The translations under genes were made by a program, and so were the position numbers. A model generated the notes under the pieces. That model did no database searches. It saw nothing but the letters and a program-made list of their open reading frames with translations, and was not told the origin of the DNA. A stretch of DNA of 64,000 nt, taken from assembly GCF_002094305.1 (NCBI RefSeq), contig NZ_LWTX01000001.1, positions 992,001-1,056,000 on the forward strand, given 5' to 3'. The stretch's first letter is position 1, and each line of letters opens with the position of its first letter. Shown here in pieces: positions 25,187 through 36,916 of the stretch. The stretch comes from Prescottella equi. Lineage in GTDB: Bacteria > Actinomycetota > Actinomycetes > Mycobacteriales > Mycobacteriaceae.

Positions 25187-27313
25187 ATGATGTCGTTGTC
25201 CATCAACGAATTCGATGTTCCCGGTGCGCCGAGCGCACTCACCCCCGAGAAGGCCGAGCCGACGAGCGGGCCGGTTCCCCGGCTCACGAAGGACGACCAG
25301 TCGGGACCGGACCGGATCTCGCCGACCGGCGCCGCCGACGGCGATCGGCGGCAACAGGGTGAAACGCTGACGACCGCGCAGGGTGCCCGGCTGACCGACA
25401 CCGATCACTCCCTCAAGGCGGGGCCGCGGGGACCGATTCTGCTGCAGGACCATCATTTCCGCGAGAAGATCACCCATTTCGATCACGAGCGCATCCCGGA
25501 GCGAGTGGTGCACGCGCGCGGTGCCGCAGCGCACGGCGTCTTCCGGGCGAATGGAGCGGCGGAGAACATCACGTCCGCAGCGTTCCTCCGGAAGGACGTC
25601 GAGACACCGGTCTTCGTGCGGTTCTCCACCGTGCTGGGTTCTCGGGGGTCGGCGGACACCGTCCGCGACACCCGTGGATTCGCGACCAAGTTCTACACCG
25701 AAGACGGCACGTTCGACCTCGTCGGCAACAACATCCCGGTCTTCTTCATCCAGGATGCGATCAAGTTCCCGGACATCATCCATGCCGGTAAACCGCACCC
25801 GGACAGGGAGATTCCCCAGGCGCAGAGTGCGCACGACACATTCTGGGATTTCGTCACCCTCCACACGGAGGCCACCGCACACACGATGTGGAACATGTCG
25901 GATCGTGGAATCCCACGTTCGTACCGGATGATGGAGGGCTTCGGCGTCCACACCTTCCGGATGGTCGATGCGGACGGCAAGACCAGCCTGGTGAAGTTCC
26001 ATTGGAAGCCGCGACTCGGTGTGCACTCCCTCGTGTGGGAGGAGGCGCAGATAGCGGCCGGCGTCGATCCGGATTTCCACCGCCGGGACCTGGCCGACGC
26101 GATCGAGAGCGGTGCCTACCCGGAGTGGACGCTGGGCGTCCAGGTCTTCCCGGACACCCCGGAACAGGAATTCGAGGGTATCGACCTGCTCGATCCCACC
26201 AAGTTCGTGCCCGAGGAGTTGGCGCCGGTGCAGCCGATCGGTGTCATGACGCTCAACGCCAACCCCACCAACTACTTCGCCGAGACCGAGCAGGTGGCCT
26301 TCCATCCCGGCCACCTGGTGCCGGGCATCGACGTCACCGACGACCCCCTGCTGCAGGGCCGCCTCTTCTCCTACCTCGACACCCAGATCAGCCGACTCGG
26401 TGGACCCAACTTCGGGCAGCTCCCGATCAATCGCCCGCACGCGCCGGTCAACGACATGCTGCGGGACGGCATGCACCAGACGGCCGTCCACGACGGGGTC
26501 GCGCCCTACAAGCCGAACAGCCTCGACGGTGGGTGCCCGTTCACCGCCGCGCCGGGCACGGGTTTCGTGGACGTGCCGGTGCCGATCGAGGCGACGACCA
26601 AGCAGCGGACCAAGCCGAGCTCGTTCGACGACCACTTCAGTCAGCCGCGACTGTTCTACACGAGCCTGTCCGAGGTGGAGCAGCGTCATCTCGCCGATGC
26701 CTACTCGTTCGAGCTCGGGAAGTGCTTCGAACAGCCCATCAAGGAACGTGCCCTCGAGGTGCTCGCACGCGTCGACAAGACCCTGTGCGAGCACGTCGCA
26801 GGGTCGCTGGGCCTGCCGGTTCCCGAGGTCGCCGACAGCGAACCGGATCTGCCGTCGAGCCCGAGCGCGGCCCTGTCCCAGATCGGTGGGGAGTGGCCGG
26901 TCGAGGGCCGAAACGTGGCGGTCCTCGTGGACGAGGGATCCGCCGCGGATTCCGTCGAGGCGGTTCTCGATGTGCTTTCCGGCCACGGAGTGGTCCCGTT
27001 GGTCACCGCTCCGCACGGGGGACGACTGACGCTCGGGGACAGCGCTGTCACGGTGTCCCGGACGTACGACACGGCCCGCTCAATCGAGTTCGATGCCGTC
27101 CTGTCCCTGACCACCGAACCGGACGCGCGAGTGGTCCGGTTGCTCGACGAGGCCTTCCGCCACGGCAAGGCTGTGGGTGCCGACTCGAACGGCGCGGAAG
27201 GCCTGGCGTCCGGCGCGCGCGAGAAGCCGGGCGTGCACGTGGGCGACGACCTGCGGCAGGTGACCGACCAGGTAGTCGAACTGATGCGATCCCACAGGGT
27301 CTGGCAGCGCTAG
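25187..27313 (+). CDS. katE: Large-subunit monofunctional haem catalase (HPII type)
   Basis: This enzyme breaks down hydrogen peroxide. At about 708 residues it is a large-subunit (clade 2) catalase, not the 500-residue kind. The distal histidine is in RVVHARG (about residue 109), the conserved core is [17 protein letters not shown] and [19 protein letters not shown], and the proximal haem tyrosine is in RLFSYLDTQ (about 396). The C-terminal 150 residues ([30 protein letters not shown]) form the flavodoxin-like domain seen in HPII. RBS AGGAAGGA precedes ATG 25187; ATG 25190 is as good. It follows the glycosyltransferases and precedes a catalase-like protein. Confidence 0.96.
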   Translation: MMSLSINEFDVPGAPSALTPEKAEPTSGPVPRLTKDDQSGPDRISPTGAADGDRRQQGETLTTAQGARLTDTDHSLKAGPRGPILLQDHHFREKITHFDHERIPERVVHARGAAAHGVFRANGAAENITSAAFLRKDVETPVFVRFSTVLGSRGSADTVRDTRGFATKFYTEDGTFDLVGNNIPVFFIQDAIKFPDIIHAGKPHPDREIPQAQSAHDTFWDFVTLHTEATAHTMWNMSDRGIPRSYRMMEGFGVHTFRMVDADGKTSLVKFHWKPRLGVHSLVWEEAQIAAGVDPDFHRRDLADAIESGAYPEWTLGVQVFPDTPEQEFEGIDLLDPTKFVPEELAPVQPIGVMTLNANPTNYFAETEQVAFHPGHLVPGIDVTDDPLLQGRLFSYLDTQISRLGGPNFGQLPINRPHAPVNDMLRDGMHQTAVHDGVAPYKPNSLDGGCPFTAAPGTGFVDVPVPIEATTKQRTKPSSFDDHFSQPRLFYTSLSEVEQRHLADAYSFELGKCFEQPIKERALEVLARVDKTLCEHVAGSLGLPVPEVADSEPDLPSSPSAALSQIGGEWPVEGRNVAVLVDEGSAADSVEAVLDVLSGHGVVPLVTAPHGGRLTLGDSAVTVSRTYDTARSIEFDAVLSLTTEPDARVVRLLDEAFRHGKAVGADSNGAEGLASGAREKPGVHVGDDLRQVTDQVVELMRSHRVWQR

Positions 27314-27376
27314 CTGCCTCGACGGAAGGTGCCGGCGTGCGATTCGAATCTGCGGCCACGGGGTAATCCGGTCCGT

Positions 27377-28087
27377 ATGGATGGGTTGCGCAAGGCGGTG
27401 TCCGCGCCGTTCGAGGTGGGTTCGGCGGTCCGCGGTGCGCGGATCTTCCATCCGCACGGTGTGTTGTTCGAGGGTATCGCCGAGTTCGACACCGGGGATG
27501 CCGGTCGGGGGCGGTGGCCGCTCCCGACCGGCGACCCGGTGCCGCTCCATGCTCGCCTGTCGCGCGGGATCGGTCTCCCCGGTCCGCTGCCCGACATCCT
27601 CGGTGTCGCGGTGCGTCTGCGTCTACCCGGTGGTCCGTGGGATCTGCTGCTCGCGTCGGCCTTCGTACCCGCGCGCATCGCGCTCGTGCCGGCCCGCTCG
27701 TGGGCGAGCGCGAACTTCAGCACGCTGGCCGCGTATCGGGGGATCGACGGCGCGGCGCCTCGGTGGATCGTCGCGGCTCCCGTCGGGGGCCGACCGGACG
27801 GCCCGCCGTCGCTCGAGGATCTGGTGCCACCGCTGTCCTTCGGGGTCGGACTGGCGTCCGCACGCGGAGCGCCGGTTCCGGTCGGGTCCTTCCGCCTGAC
27901 GCGGCGGATACCATGCGAAGACGGTGACCAGCCGTCCTTCGACCCCGTGCTCAACTGTCCGGCCGGAATCCGGATGTGGCCGTCCTGGTTGGCCAGGATC
28001 CGCCGCATCGCCTATGCAGGCAGTCGGCGGGGTCGGGGGACCGATGCCACGAGGACATGTAACCCGGTGGAGGATGCGATTACATGA
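27377..28087 (+). CDS. Small catalase-superfamily-like protein, unknown function
   Basis: The 236-residue product is often annotated as hypothetical or phosphodiesterase in relatives. PHGVLFEGIAEF and HARLSRGIGLPGPLPDILGV followed by RLRLPGGPWDLLLAS line up by eye with the catalase stretch [25 protein letters not shown] and [14 protein letters not shown]. The distal-histidine segment is shortened to FHPHG, and no RxFxYxDTQ tyrosine is seen, so haem binding and peroxide activity are doubtful. ATG 27377 starts 63 nt after katE; the stop overlaps the CDGSH gene (ATGA). Confidence 0.7.
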   Translation: MDGLRKAVSAPFEVGSAVRGARIFHPHGVLFEGIAEFDTGDAGRGRWPLPTGDPVPLHARLSRGIGLPGPLPDILGVAVRLRLPGGPWDLLLASAFVPARIALVPARSWASANFSTLAAYRGIDGAAPRWIVAAPVGGRPDGPPSLEDLVPPLSFGVGLASARGAPVPVGSFRLTRRIPCEDGDQPSFDPVLNCPAGIRMWPSWLARIRRIAYAGSRRGRGTDATRTCNPVEDAIT

Positions 28088-28329
28088 GTGCCGAAGTGAA
28101 CGGCGACGTCAGGATCACCGTGTGCCCGGACGGACCCCTCCTCGTGCGCGGTGCGATCGAGTTGGTGGACGCCGACGGTGCGCCCGTGGACGTCCAGCGC
28201 AACGTCGTCGCCCTGTGCAGGTGCGGCGGAACCAGGAATCCACCGTTCTGCGATTCGACACACAAGAAGAAGAAGCCGCGGCGTGCCGTGCGGACCGCGG
28301 CGCGGGCGGAAGAGGGAGGAGAACCGTGA
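28084..28329 (+). CDS. CDGSH iron-sulfur domain protein
   Basis: An 81-residue protein with one CDGSH-type motif, CRCGGTRNPPFCDSTH, which binds a [2Fe-2S] cluster through three cysteines and one histidine. CDS replaces the usual CDG, a common variant. The N-terminal half (VCPDGPLLVRGAIELVDADG) is the prokaryotic CDGSH lead. The tail is basic. It sits between the catalase-like gene and a diiron protein, overlapping each by 4 nt, so it probably delivers electrons or iron to one of them. Confidence 0.93.
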   Translation: MSAEVNGDVRITVCPDGPLLVRGAIELVDADGAPVDVQRNVVALCRCGGTRNPPFCDSTHKKKKPRRAVRTAARAEEGGEP

Positions 28330-29396
28330 TGCTGCCGCTTCGAGAGGGTGCCGCCGGCGAACGACTCACCGGTCGGATGGCCGTCCCGGTCATGCGAGGG
28401 GATGCCAGCGGTATCCTCTTGGACGTTCTGCGAGGCGAGGGCGAGCCGGACAGCTTCCTGACCGCAGCCGCGGAACTGAGCGCGCGGTACGACGCCGACG
28501 CCCTCGGCATCCTCCACGACGACGACGCGCAGCTGTGCCTGACGTTGCTCTACGAACTGCACCTGCAGGGCATCGACGGCGTCGACGACCGCTGGGAATG
28601 GGATCCGCGTCTCGTCGCGGCCCGACGGCTGCTGGAGCGACCGTTCGACGCCGCTATCCGCGCGCTCGCCGACGACCGGGTCGCTGCGGCGCGGGGTCGA
28701 TTCGGGGACGACGTGGTGGCGGCGCTGTGGGACATGACCGCCCCGACGAGAGAGCCCGGCCTCTCGGACTTCATGGCAACGGAAGCGGTGCTCGAGCAGT
28801 TCCGCGAATTGCTCATCCACCGGTCGCTGAACCAGCTGCGTGAGGCGGACCTCTACACCTTCGGCATCCCGCGCATGGCCGGGGCGCCGAAGGCCGCGCT
28901 GCTCGAGATCCAGATCGACGAGTACGGGCAGGGGCGGCTCGACCGCATGCACTCGCGACTGTTCGCGACCACGATGCGCGAACTGGGCCTGTCCGACGCC
29001 TACGCGCACTACCTGGACGCCGTTCCCGCGGTGACGTTGGCGACGTTGAATGCGCTGTCCTATTTCGGGGTGCACCGCCGCAATCTCGGCGCTCTCGTCG
29101 GCCACCTGTGTGCCATCGAGACGACGTCCGCGTTGCCCAGCAAGAAGTACTCGGCCGGCCTGCGACGCCTCGGTTACGGGAGCGCCGCGACGTTGTTCTT
29201 CGACGAACATGTCGAGGCGGATTCCGTCCACGAGCAGATCGCGGTCCGCGACCTCGCGGGCGGTCTGGTGAGCGATCGGCCGGAGCTGCTCGACGACGTG
29301 CTCCTCGGGGCGGCGGCGTGCCTGGCGTTGGACGACCTCCTGGGCGAGCACGTCACCGACTGCTGGTCGCGGGGCAGGAGCTCGCTGCGGTCCTGA
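28326..29396 (+). CDS. Iron-containing redox enzyme, haem-oxygenase-like diiron family
   Basis: A 356-residue protein of the haem-oxygenase-like diiron oxidase (HDO) superfamily. Likely iron ligands are in LLYELHLQG, EIQIDEYGQGRLDRMHSRL and the C-terminal CAIETTSAL and FFDEHVEADSVHEQIA; this E/H/D/H pattern is that of the family. HDO enzymes perform oxidative cleavage and hydroxylation reactions. The substrate here is unknown. GTG 28326 overlaps the CDGSH stop and has GGAGGAG upstream; ATG 28329 is equally possible. Confidence 0.85.
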   Translation: MMLPLREGAAGERLTGRMAVPVMRGDASGILLDVLRGEGEPDSFLTAAAELSARYDADALGILHDDDAQLCLTLLYELHLQGIDGVDDRWEWDPRLVAARRLLERPFDAAIRALADDRVAAARGRFGDDVVAALWDMTAPTREPGLSDFMATEAVLEQFRELLIHRSLNQLREADLYTFGIPRMAGAPKAALLEIQIDEYGQGRLDRMHSRLFATTMRELGLSDAYAHYLDAVPAVTLATLNALSYFGVHRRNLGALVGHLCAIETTSALPSKKYSAGLRRLGYGSAATLFFDEHVEADSVHEQIAVRDLAGGLVSDRPELLDDVLLGAAACLALDDLLGEHVTDCWSRGRSSLRS

Positions 29397-29417
29397 GTAG
29401 CTCCGGACGACTTGTCC

Positions 29418-29444
29418 GGTTTGATCGAGGCACCTCTTGGGTAG
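29418..29444 (+). promoter_or_regulatory. SigF-type promoter before the iron permease
   Basis: GGTTT (29418-29422), 16 bp, then GGGTAG (29439-29444) matches the mycobacterial SigF consensus GGTTT-N15-17-GGGTA closely. It is 30 bp before the permease start. A SigF/SigB-family gene lies about 9 kb away in the same block. Confidence 0.65.
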
Positions 29445-29473
29445 TGCCCCACCAGATCCTTGTGGAGGTACCC

Positions 29474-29872
29474 ATGCAGCAGTCCGTCACCATGCCGTCG
29501 GGCGTCGTCGGCAAACTGTCCGTGTTCGACAGGTTCGCTACGGCGACAAGTAATTTCACTTCGCGTGCGGTGTTCTTCGTCGCGTGCGTCATCATCGTGG
29601 TGGTCTGGGCGCCGTCGTTTCTGGTGTTGCAGAACATCGACACCTGGCAGCTGATCATCAATACGATCACCACCATCGTGACGTTCCTGTTGGTGGCCCT
29701 GCTGCAGAACACACAGAAGCGGTCCGACGACGCGGTGCAGCAGAAGCTCAACGCCATAGCAGACGGGCTCGCCGATCTGATGGAGGAGCTCAGCCGCGAG
29801 CACCCGGGTCTGCGCGTGGACCTGGAAGAGCTTCGCGCGGCGGTGGGAATCGAGAAGCGCGAGGGCGCGTAG
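29474..29872 (+). CDS. Low-affinity iron permease family protein
   Basis: The 132-residue protein has two membrane segments: AVFFVACVIIVVVWAPSFLVL and LIINTITTIVTFLLVALLQNTQ. A soluble helix with DDAVQQKLNAIADGLADLMEEL follows. This is the short bacterial Iron_permease (FET4-like) family. Name and fold are known, but transport was not shown for most members. The ATG has GGAGG upstream and lies 30 bp after a SigF-type promoter. Confidence 0.82.
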   Translation: MQQSVTMPSGVVGKLSVFDRFATATSNFTSRAVFFVACVIIVVVWAPSFLVLQNIDTWQLIINTITTIVTFLLVALLQNTQKRSDDAVQQKLNAIADGLADLMEELSREHPGLRVDLEELRAAVGIEKREGA

Positions 29873-29874
29873 CC

Positions 29875-30492
29875 TCACACGGCGGTCGCCAGGGCGGCGG
29901 CCGCGGCGAAGAAGAGAGACGCGAACACCCGGTTGGTGAGCTGCATCTGCCGGGGCGAGCGCAACAGCCGCAGGACCCGCGCGGCCAGGCCGGTGTAGCC
30001 GGTCATCACGATCGTGTCGACCACCACCATCGTTGCCGCTATCAGGGCGTACTGCGGCCACAGTGGTGCGGCGGGGTCCAGGAACTGGGGCAGCACGGCG
30101 AGCATGAATACGATGGCCTTCGGGTTGCTCGAGTTGACGAGGAAGGCGCGCAGCACCAGTCCGGCGGCGGACGCACGATCCGGGGCGGACTCGGCCGTGA
30201 CCGGGTCAGGCTTCGAACGCCACTGCCGCACACCGAGATAGGCGAGGTAGGCCACGCCGAACCACTTGACGAGCATGAAGCCGGTCGTCGATCCCGCCAG
30301 CAGAGCGCCGACGCCCGCGGCGACGATCGCGATCTGCAGCAGCAACGCCAGTTGCAGGCCCAGGATGTTCCAGTACCCGCGAAGAAAGCCGTGGTTCAGG
30401 CCCGTCGTCATCGACGCGATGGCGCCGGCTCCCGGTGACAGGCTGATCACCCAGCTGGCGCCGAAGAACGCCACCCAGACCTGCCACGACAC
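29875..30492 (-). CDS. LysE/RhtB-family amino acid exporter
   Basis: The 205-residue membrane protein has six hydrophobic segments and the family start FFGASWVISLSPGAGAIASM (consensus P-G-P/A near residue 20). LVNSSNPKAIVFMLAVLPQF is the second conserved helix. LysE/RhtB proteins export amino acids such as homoserine or lysine. The GTG start lies 48 nt after the GH1 gene. It is convergent with the iron permease, with a 2-nt gap. Confidence 0.9.
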   Translation of the reverse strand: MSWQVWVAFFGASWVISLSPGAGAIASMTTGLNHGFLRGYWNILGLQLALLLQIAIVAAGVGALLAGSTTGFMLVKWFGVAYLAYLGVRQWRSKPDPVTAESAPDRASAAGLVLRAFLVNSSNPKAIVFMLAVLPQFLDPAAPLWPQYALIAATMVVVDTIVMTGYTGLAARVLRLLRSPRQMQLTNRVFASLFFAAAAALATAV

Positions 30493-30540
30493 GGGCGAGA
30501 AATTTACCCCGGGCCCGGCCGACCGGCCGCGGCGGGTCCG

Positions 30541-31827
30541 TCAGGAGCCACCGGATCCGGAGCCGATGCAACTGCGTGGGGGGTCGACGAGGGAGCACAA
30601 GGCGGCCGCCTTCACGGGGCGGTAGTCGGGGGCCACTCCACCGGCCGCCACGAGATCGCGATATGTCGCCACCGCGTCCGTGGGGCGACGAGTCAGCGCC
30701 GGATCGGTGAGGGCATCGACGGTGTACAACCCGAATCGAGGCCGGTACGAACCCCATTCGTAGTTGTCGGTGATCGACCAGTAGTTGTAGCCGATGACGT
30801 CGGCGCCGTCCTCGCGAGCGCGCTCGATCCAGTAGACGTGATCGCGGAGATGATCGGACCGGGTGTAACCGTCGGGGCGAGCCTGTGCGTTGTCGGTGGG
30901 CATACCGTTCTCGACGACGTAGAGCGGCATGTCCGGCAGCTTGCGGTGGTACGCCATGAGGGCGTGGTAGATCCCGTCCGGCTGCGGGTCGACGTCGTAG
31001 AAGCGGTCGGTGGCAGCGGCGATCGCGGAGACGTTGTCCGACGAGACGCCGTAGTAGTAGTCGATGCCGAGGAAGTCCAGCTTGTCGGTCACCCGGTCGA
31101 CGAAGAGCGTGTCGAGCATGCCGAAGACGGCGGGGATGAATGCGAGGTTGCTGCCGACGCGGGCGGACGGGTCGAGCTGGTGGATGCGGTCGTAGATCGC
31201 CCGGTGGGCACGGGTCATGCCGTCGAACATCCGGTGGACGTCCAGGAGTGAGATTCCGCCGAAGGTCAGCTCGCGCTGCGCGTACGTCGTGGGTTCGTTG
31301 AACGTGATCCAGATGGCCTCGGCGTCCTTGTAGCGGTCGACCACCTTCTCGGCGTTGAGCAGCCAGTCGTCGACGGTTCGCGGATCGGCCCATCCGCCCC
31401 GGTCCGCGACCCAGCCGGGGTACACCCAGTGATCGAGGGTGATCATCGGCGTCATGCCGTGACTGCGGATGCGACGCACGACGTCGTCGTAGTACGCGAA
31501 TTCGGCCTCGTTCCACTGCCCGGGAGCAGGTTGGACGCGCGCCCACTCGATCCCGAAGCGGAATACGTCGACACCGAGCGCCGCGGCATTGTCGATGTCC
31601 TCGGCGTACCGGTGCCGGAAGTCGACCGCATCGCCGATCGCGTCGTGGGTCCTCCCGGATGCCGAATAGCGCGCCCAGTTGCTGTCCGGGGACGAGCCCT
31701 CCGACTGGAAGCCCGACGTGGCGACGCCCCACAGGAAGTCGTCGCCGAGCGGGCCGGCGCCCGCGGCGGGCGCGGCGAGCAGTGTTGCGGACAGGGCCAC
31801 GAGCGCGGCGCCGAGTGCGGTTCTCAC
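30541..31827 (-). CDS. Secreted GH1 glycoside hydrolase (beta-glucosidase-like)
   Basis: The 428-residue protein has a signal peptide (TALGAALVALSATLLAAPAAGA) and a GH1 barrel: FLWGVATSGFQSEG, the acid/base glutamate in TFNEPT and the nucleophile glutamate in YVVENGMP. It would hydrolyse beta-glucosides outside the cell. The 10-nt gap from the GMC oxidase gene upstream suggests one transcript. It ends with an SCIGSGSGGS tail of unknown meaning. Confidence 0.92.
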   Translation of the reverse strand: MRTALGAALVALSATLLAAPAAGAGPLGDDFLWGVATSGFQSEGSSPDSNWARYSASGRTHDAIGDAVDFRHRYAEDIDNAAALGVDVFRFGIEWARVQPAPGQWNEAEFAYYDDVVRRIRSHGMTPMITLDHWVYPGWVADRGGWADPRTVDDWLLNAEKVVDRYKDAEAIWITFNEPTTYAQRELTFGGISLLDVHRMFDGMTRAHRAIYDRIHQLDPSARVGSNLAFIPAVFGMLDTLFVDRVTDKLDFLGIDYYYGVSSDNVSAIAAATDRFYDVDPQPDGIYHALMAYHRKLPDMPLYVVENGMPTDNAQARPDGYTRSDHLRDHVYWIERAREDGADVIGYNYWSITDNYEWGSYRPRFGLYTVDALTDPALTRRPTDAVATYRDLVAAGGVAPDYRPVKAAALCSLVDPPRSCIGSGSGGS

Positions 31828-31837
31828 GAGAACTCCT

Positions 31838-33445
31838 TCAGAAGACGGTGTCGACGTCGTGTGCGACGAGAAGGTCCATGCTGTATTCGGCCAGGGCCGC
31901 GATCGTCATCGACGGATTGCACGCGCCTGTCGATCCCGGGATACGCGCGCCGTCGAGGATGTAGAGGCCGCGTTGCCCGTGCACCCGTCCGGCGTCGTCG
32001 CAGACGGTCTCGAAGGGGGCGCCGCCGAGGGGATGGAAGGTGTTGGTGTCGAACGCGTTCACGTCGATCGCCGACACCCCGAACCCGGCGCCGACGATCT
32101 GTTCGATCCGAGCGCGGATCGCGTCGGTGAGCCCACGATCGTAGGCCTGGTTCCAGGTGAGCACCGCGTCGTCGCGGGCGCTGTCGTAGTGCCAGCTTCC
32201 GAGTCCCTCCACCACGCCGTACCCGATGACGGACGTCGTGTGCAGATCGAGGGGGAACGGCACCGGCCCGAGGACGATCGTCAGGGCGCCGGCCGGGTTG
32301 TCCCAGTCCTTGACCCCGACGCACGCCGGACCGCCCTGCCACGCCCCGGGGCTGTCGAGCGCCCGGGTGACCATGAAGATGCGGTCGCCGTTGTTGCCCC
32401 AACCCGTTCCGACGCCGTCCGGCAGGTCGGGAATCGCGTTCTTCGCGCGGGCCTTGACGAGCAGCCGGGTGGTGCCGGGGGAACCGGCCCCGAGGAACAG
32501 CGCGTCGGAGACGACGCGTTTGCGCTCGAGCACGGTGCCGTCACGGCCGATCCGGTCGCAGTGCACGATCCAGGTGCCGTCGGCACCGCGCTCGATGTCG
32601 TTCACGCGGTGGAGCGGGGCAACCTCCACCTTGCCGGTCGCCTCGGCCGCTGCAAGGTAGGTGACGTCGACCGAGAACTTGCCACCGTTGTTGACGCCGT
32701 AGATGACGTCGCCGTTGGTGTACGACGGGCGCATCTCGCCACGCAGTTCCCGCCGCGCGAACTCCCAGTCGATCGGCATCGGTACCCGGAACGAGTGCAG
32801 GCCCTGCGCGTCGGCCATCTCCACGAACCGGCGCGACGAGCTGTACTGGGGGCTGTTCAACAGGTCGTCCGGGATCGTGGCGATCCGCAGCGTCCTCGCG
32901 ACCCGCGGGTAGTACTCCGACGCCATCTGCTCGTAGTCGATGCGCGGCGAGACGCACTTCGCGAAGTTCTCGCCGTTCGGCTGCATCGTCATGCCGTGGT
33001 ACACCAACGATCCACCGCCGACGCCGGCTCCGCACAAGATGTCCATGCCGTTGCCCGGGATGCGTTCCATGAGCCCCGTGAAAGGTGGGAACACCGCCGG
33101 GGGAGCGCCCGTCATCACCGGGTGGGGCTGCAGCCACGCGGAACGTTGGTCGGGAGACAGCATCCGCGGAAACGTCTCGGCGTTCGGGCCCGTCGGCCAG
33201 CGGATGCCGCGCTCGAGGACGACGGTGTCCACCCCGGCGCGCCCGAGATGCAACGCAGCGATCGCGCCCCCGAACCCGCTGCCGATCACGACGGCCCGGC
33301 GCCGCTCCTCGGTGACTGGGCGGGGCTGGGCTCCGGCGGGCGCCGAGATCGCGGCGGCGGTGGTGGCGACGGTCGCGGCCGCTGCGCCGCCGAGGAACGC
33401 GCGCCGCGACACGCGGGTAGTGGTGGAGTTCGAATCCGCGATCAC
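31838..33445 (-). CDS. Tat-exported GMC oxidoreductase, cholesterol-oxidase-like
   Basis: The 535-residue protein starts with a twin-arginine signal (SRRAFLGGAAAATVATTAAA) and an FAD-binding VIGSGFGGAIAALHLGRAG. The C-terminal FHPLGG and NPSMTIAALAEYSMD match the catalytic His and Asn of class I cholesterol oxidases. Such enzymes oxidise 3-beta-hydroxysterols to 3-ketosteroids and release peroxide. Start: GTG 33445, with AAGGGAG about 8 nt before; it puts the Tat motif at residue 12. Other GMC substrates are possible. Confidence 0.8.
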   Translation of the reverse strand: MIADSNSTTTRVSRRAFLGGAAAATVATTAAAISAPAGAQPRPVTEERRRAVVIGSGFGGAIAALHLGRAGVDTVVLERGIRWPTGPNAETFPRMLSPDQRSAWLQPHPVMTGAPPAVFPPFTGLMERIPGNGMDILCGAGVGGGSLVYHGMTMQPNGENFAKCVSPRIDYEQMASEYYPRVARTLRIATIPDDLLNSPQYSSSRRFVEMADAQGLHSFRVPMPIDWEFARRELRGEMRPSYTNGDVIYGVNNGGKFSVDVTYLAAAEATGKVEVAPLHRVNDIERGADGTWIVHCDRIGRDGTVLERKRVVSDALFLGAGSPGTTRLLVKARAKNAIPDLPDGVGTGWGNNGDRIFMVTRALDSPGAWQGGPACVGVKDWDNPAGALTIVLGPVPFPLDLHTTSVIGYGVVEGLGSWHYDSARDDAVLTWNQAYDRGLTDAIRARIEQIVGAGFGVSAIDVNAFDTNTFHPLGGAPFETVCDDAGRVHGQRGLYILDGARIPGSTGACNPSMTIAALAEYSMDLLVAHDVDTVF

Positions 33446-33517
33446 GTCGGCTCCCTTACCTGGCTGTTCCGGGGACGGAAGCGGGGTGGCCGGCCCCGCA
33501 GGTCCGGACTCTAGGGT

Positions 33518-33529
33518 GGACACATGTCC
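33518..33529. promoter_or_regulatory. Dyad in the gap between the GMC oxidase and hisD
   Basis: GGACA-CA-TGTCC (33518-33529) is a perfect 12-bp dyad about 75 bp before the GMC oxidase start and 150 bp before hisD. It is a possible operator; there is no recognised protein for it. Otherwise the gap 33446-33680 shows no gene. Confidence 0.3.
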
Positions 33530-33680
33530 AGTGAGGTGTCTTTCGGACAAATCGCAGTTCAGGGCCGCCGCTCGCCGCGTCGGGAGGCCCGCTCGACGCG
33601 CGTGCGGGGCCGGAACGTAGGCAACTTGCGTCCATCGCGGATAATCGGTGTGAACCCCCGTTCTCCAGAGAGGACCTCTC

Positions 33681-36759
<3,079 letters not shown>

Positions 36760-36763
36760 AACC

Positions 36764-36916
36764 ATGAGCACGGTCTTCATCTACGTCCTGTTCCTCGCGG
36801 CAGGCTTCGCCATCGGCGGCGCGTACGCGATGTGGAAGGTCAACAAGCTGGCGTCGGGCGTGCTGGTGGCCCTGGCCGTCCTCGCCGCTGCGTCGGGAAT
36901 CCTGCGGCTGATCTGA
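36764..36916 (+). CDS. 50-residue membrane peptide inside the his operon
   Basis: MSTVFIYVLFLAAGFAIGGA, a short loop (YAMWKVNKLAS) and VLVALAVLAAASGILRLI: two membrane segments. It starts 4 nt after hisB, and its stop overlaps the next ATG by one base (TGATG), so it is bracketed by translational coupling. Short membrane peptides in this position are common in related genomes. The function is unknown. Confidence 0.72.
   Translation: MSTVFIYVLFLAAGFAIGGAYAMWKVNKLASGVLVALAVLAAASGILRLI

Noticed and set aside
23759-27016. Open frame of over 1000 codons on the minus strand across the glycosyltransferases and katE
   Set aside because: It lies opposite four well-supported genes, has no recognisable domain and is biased by high GC.
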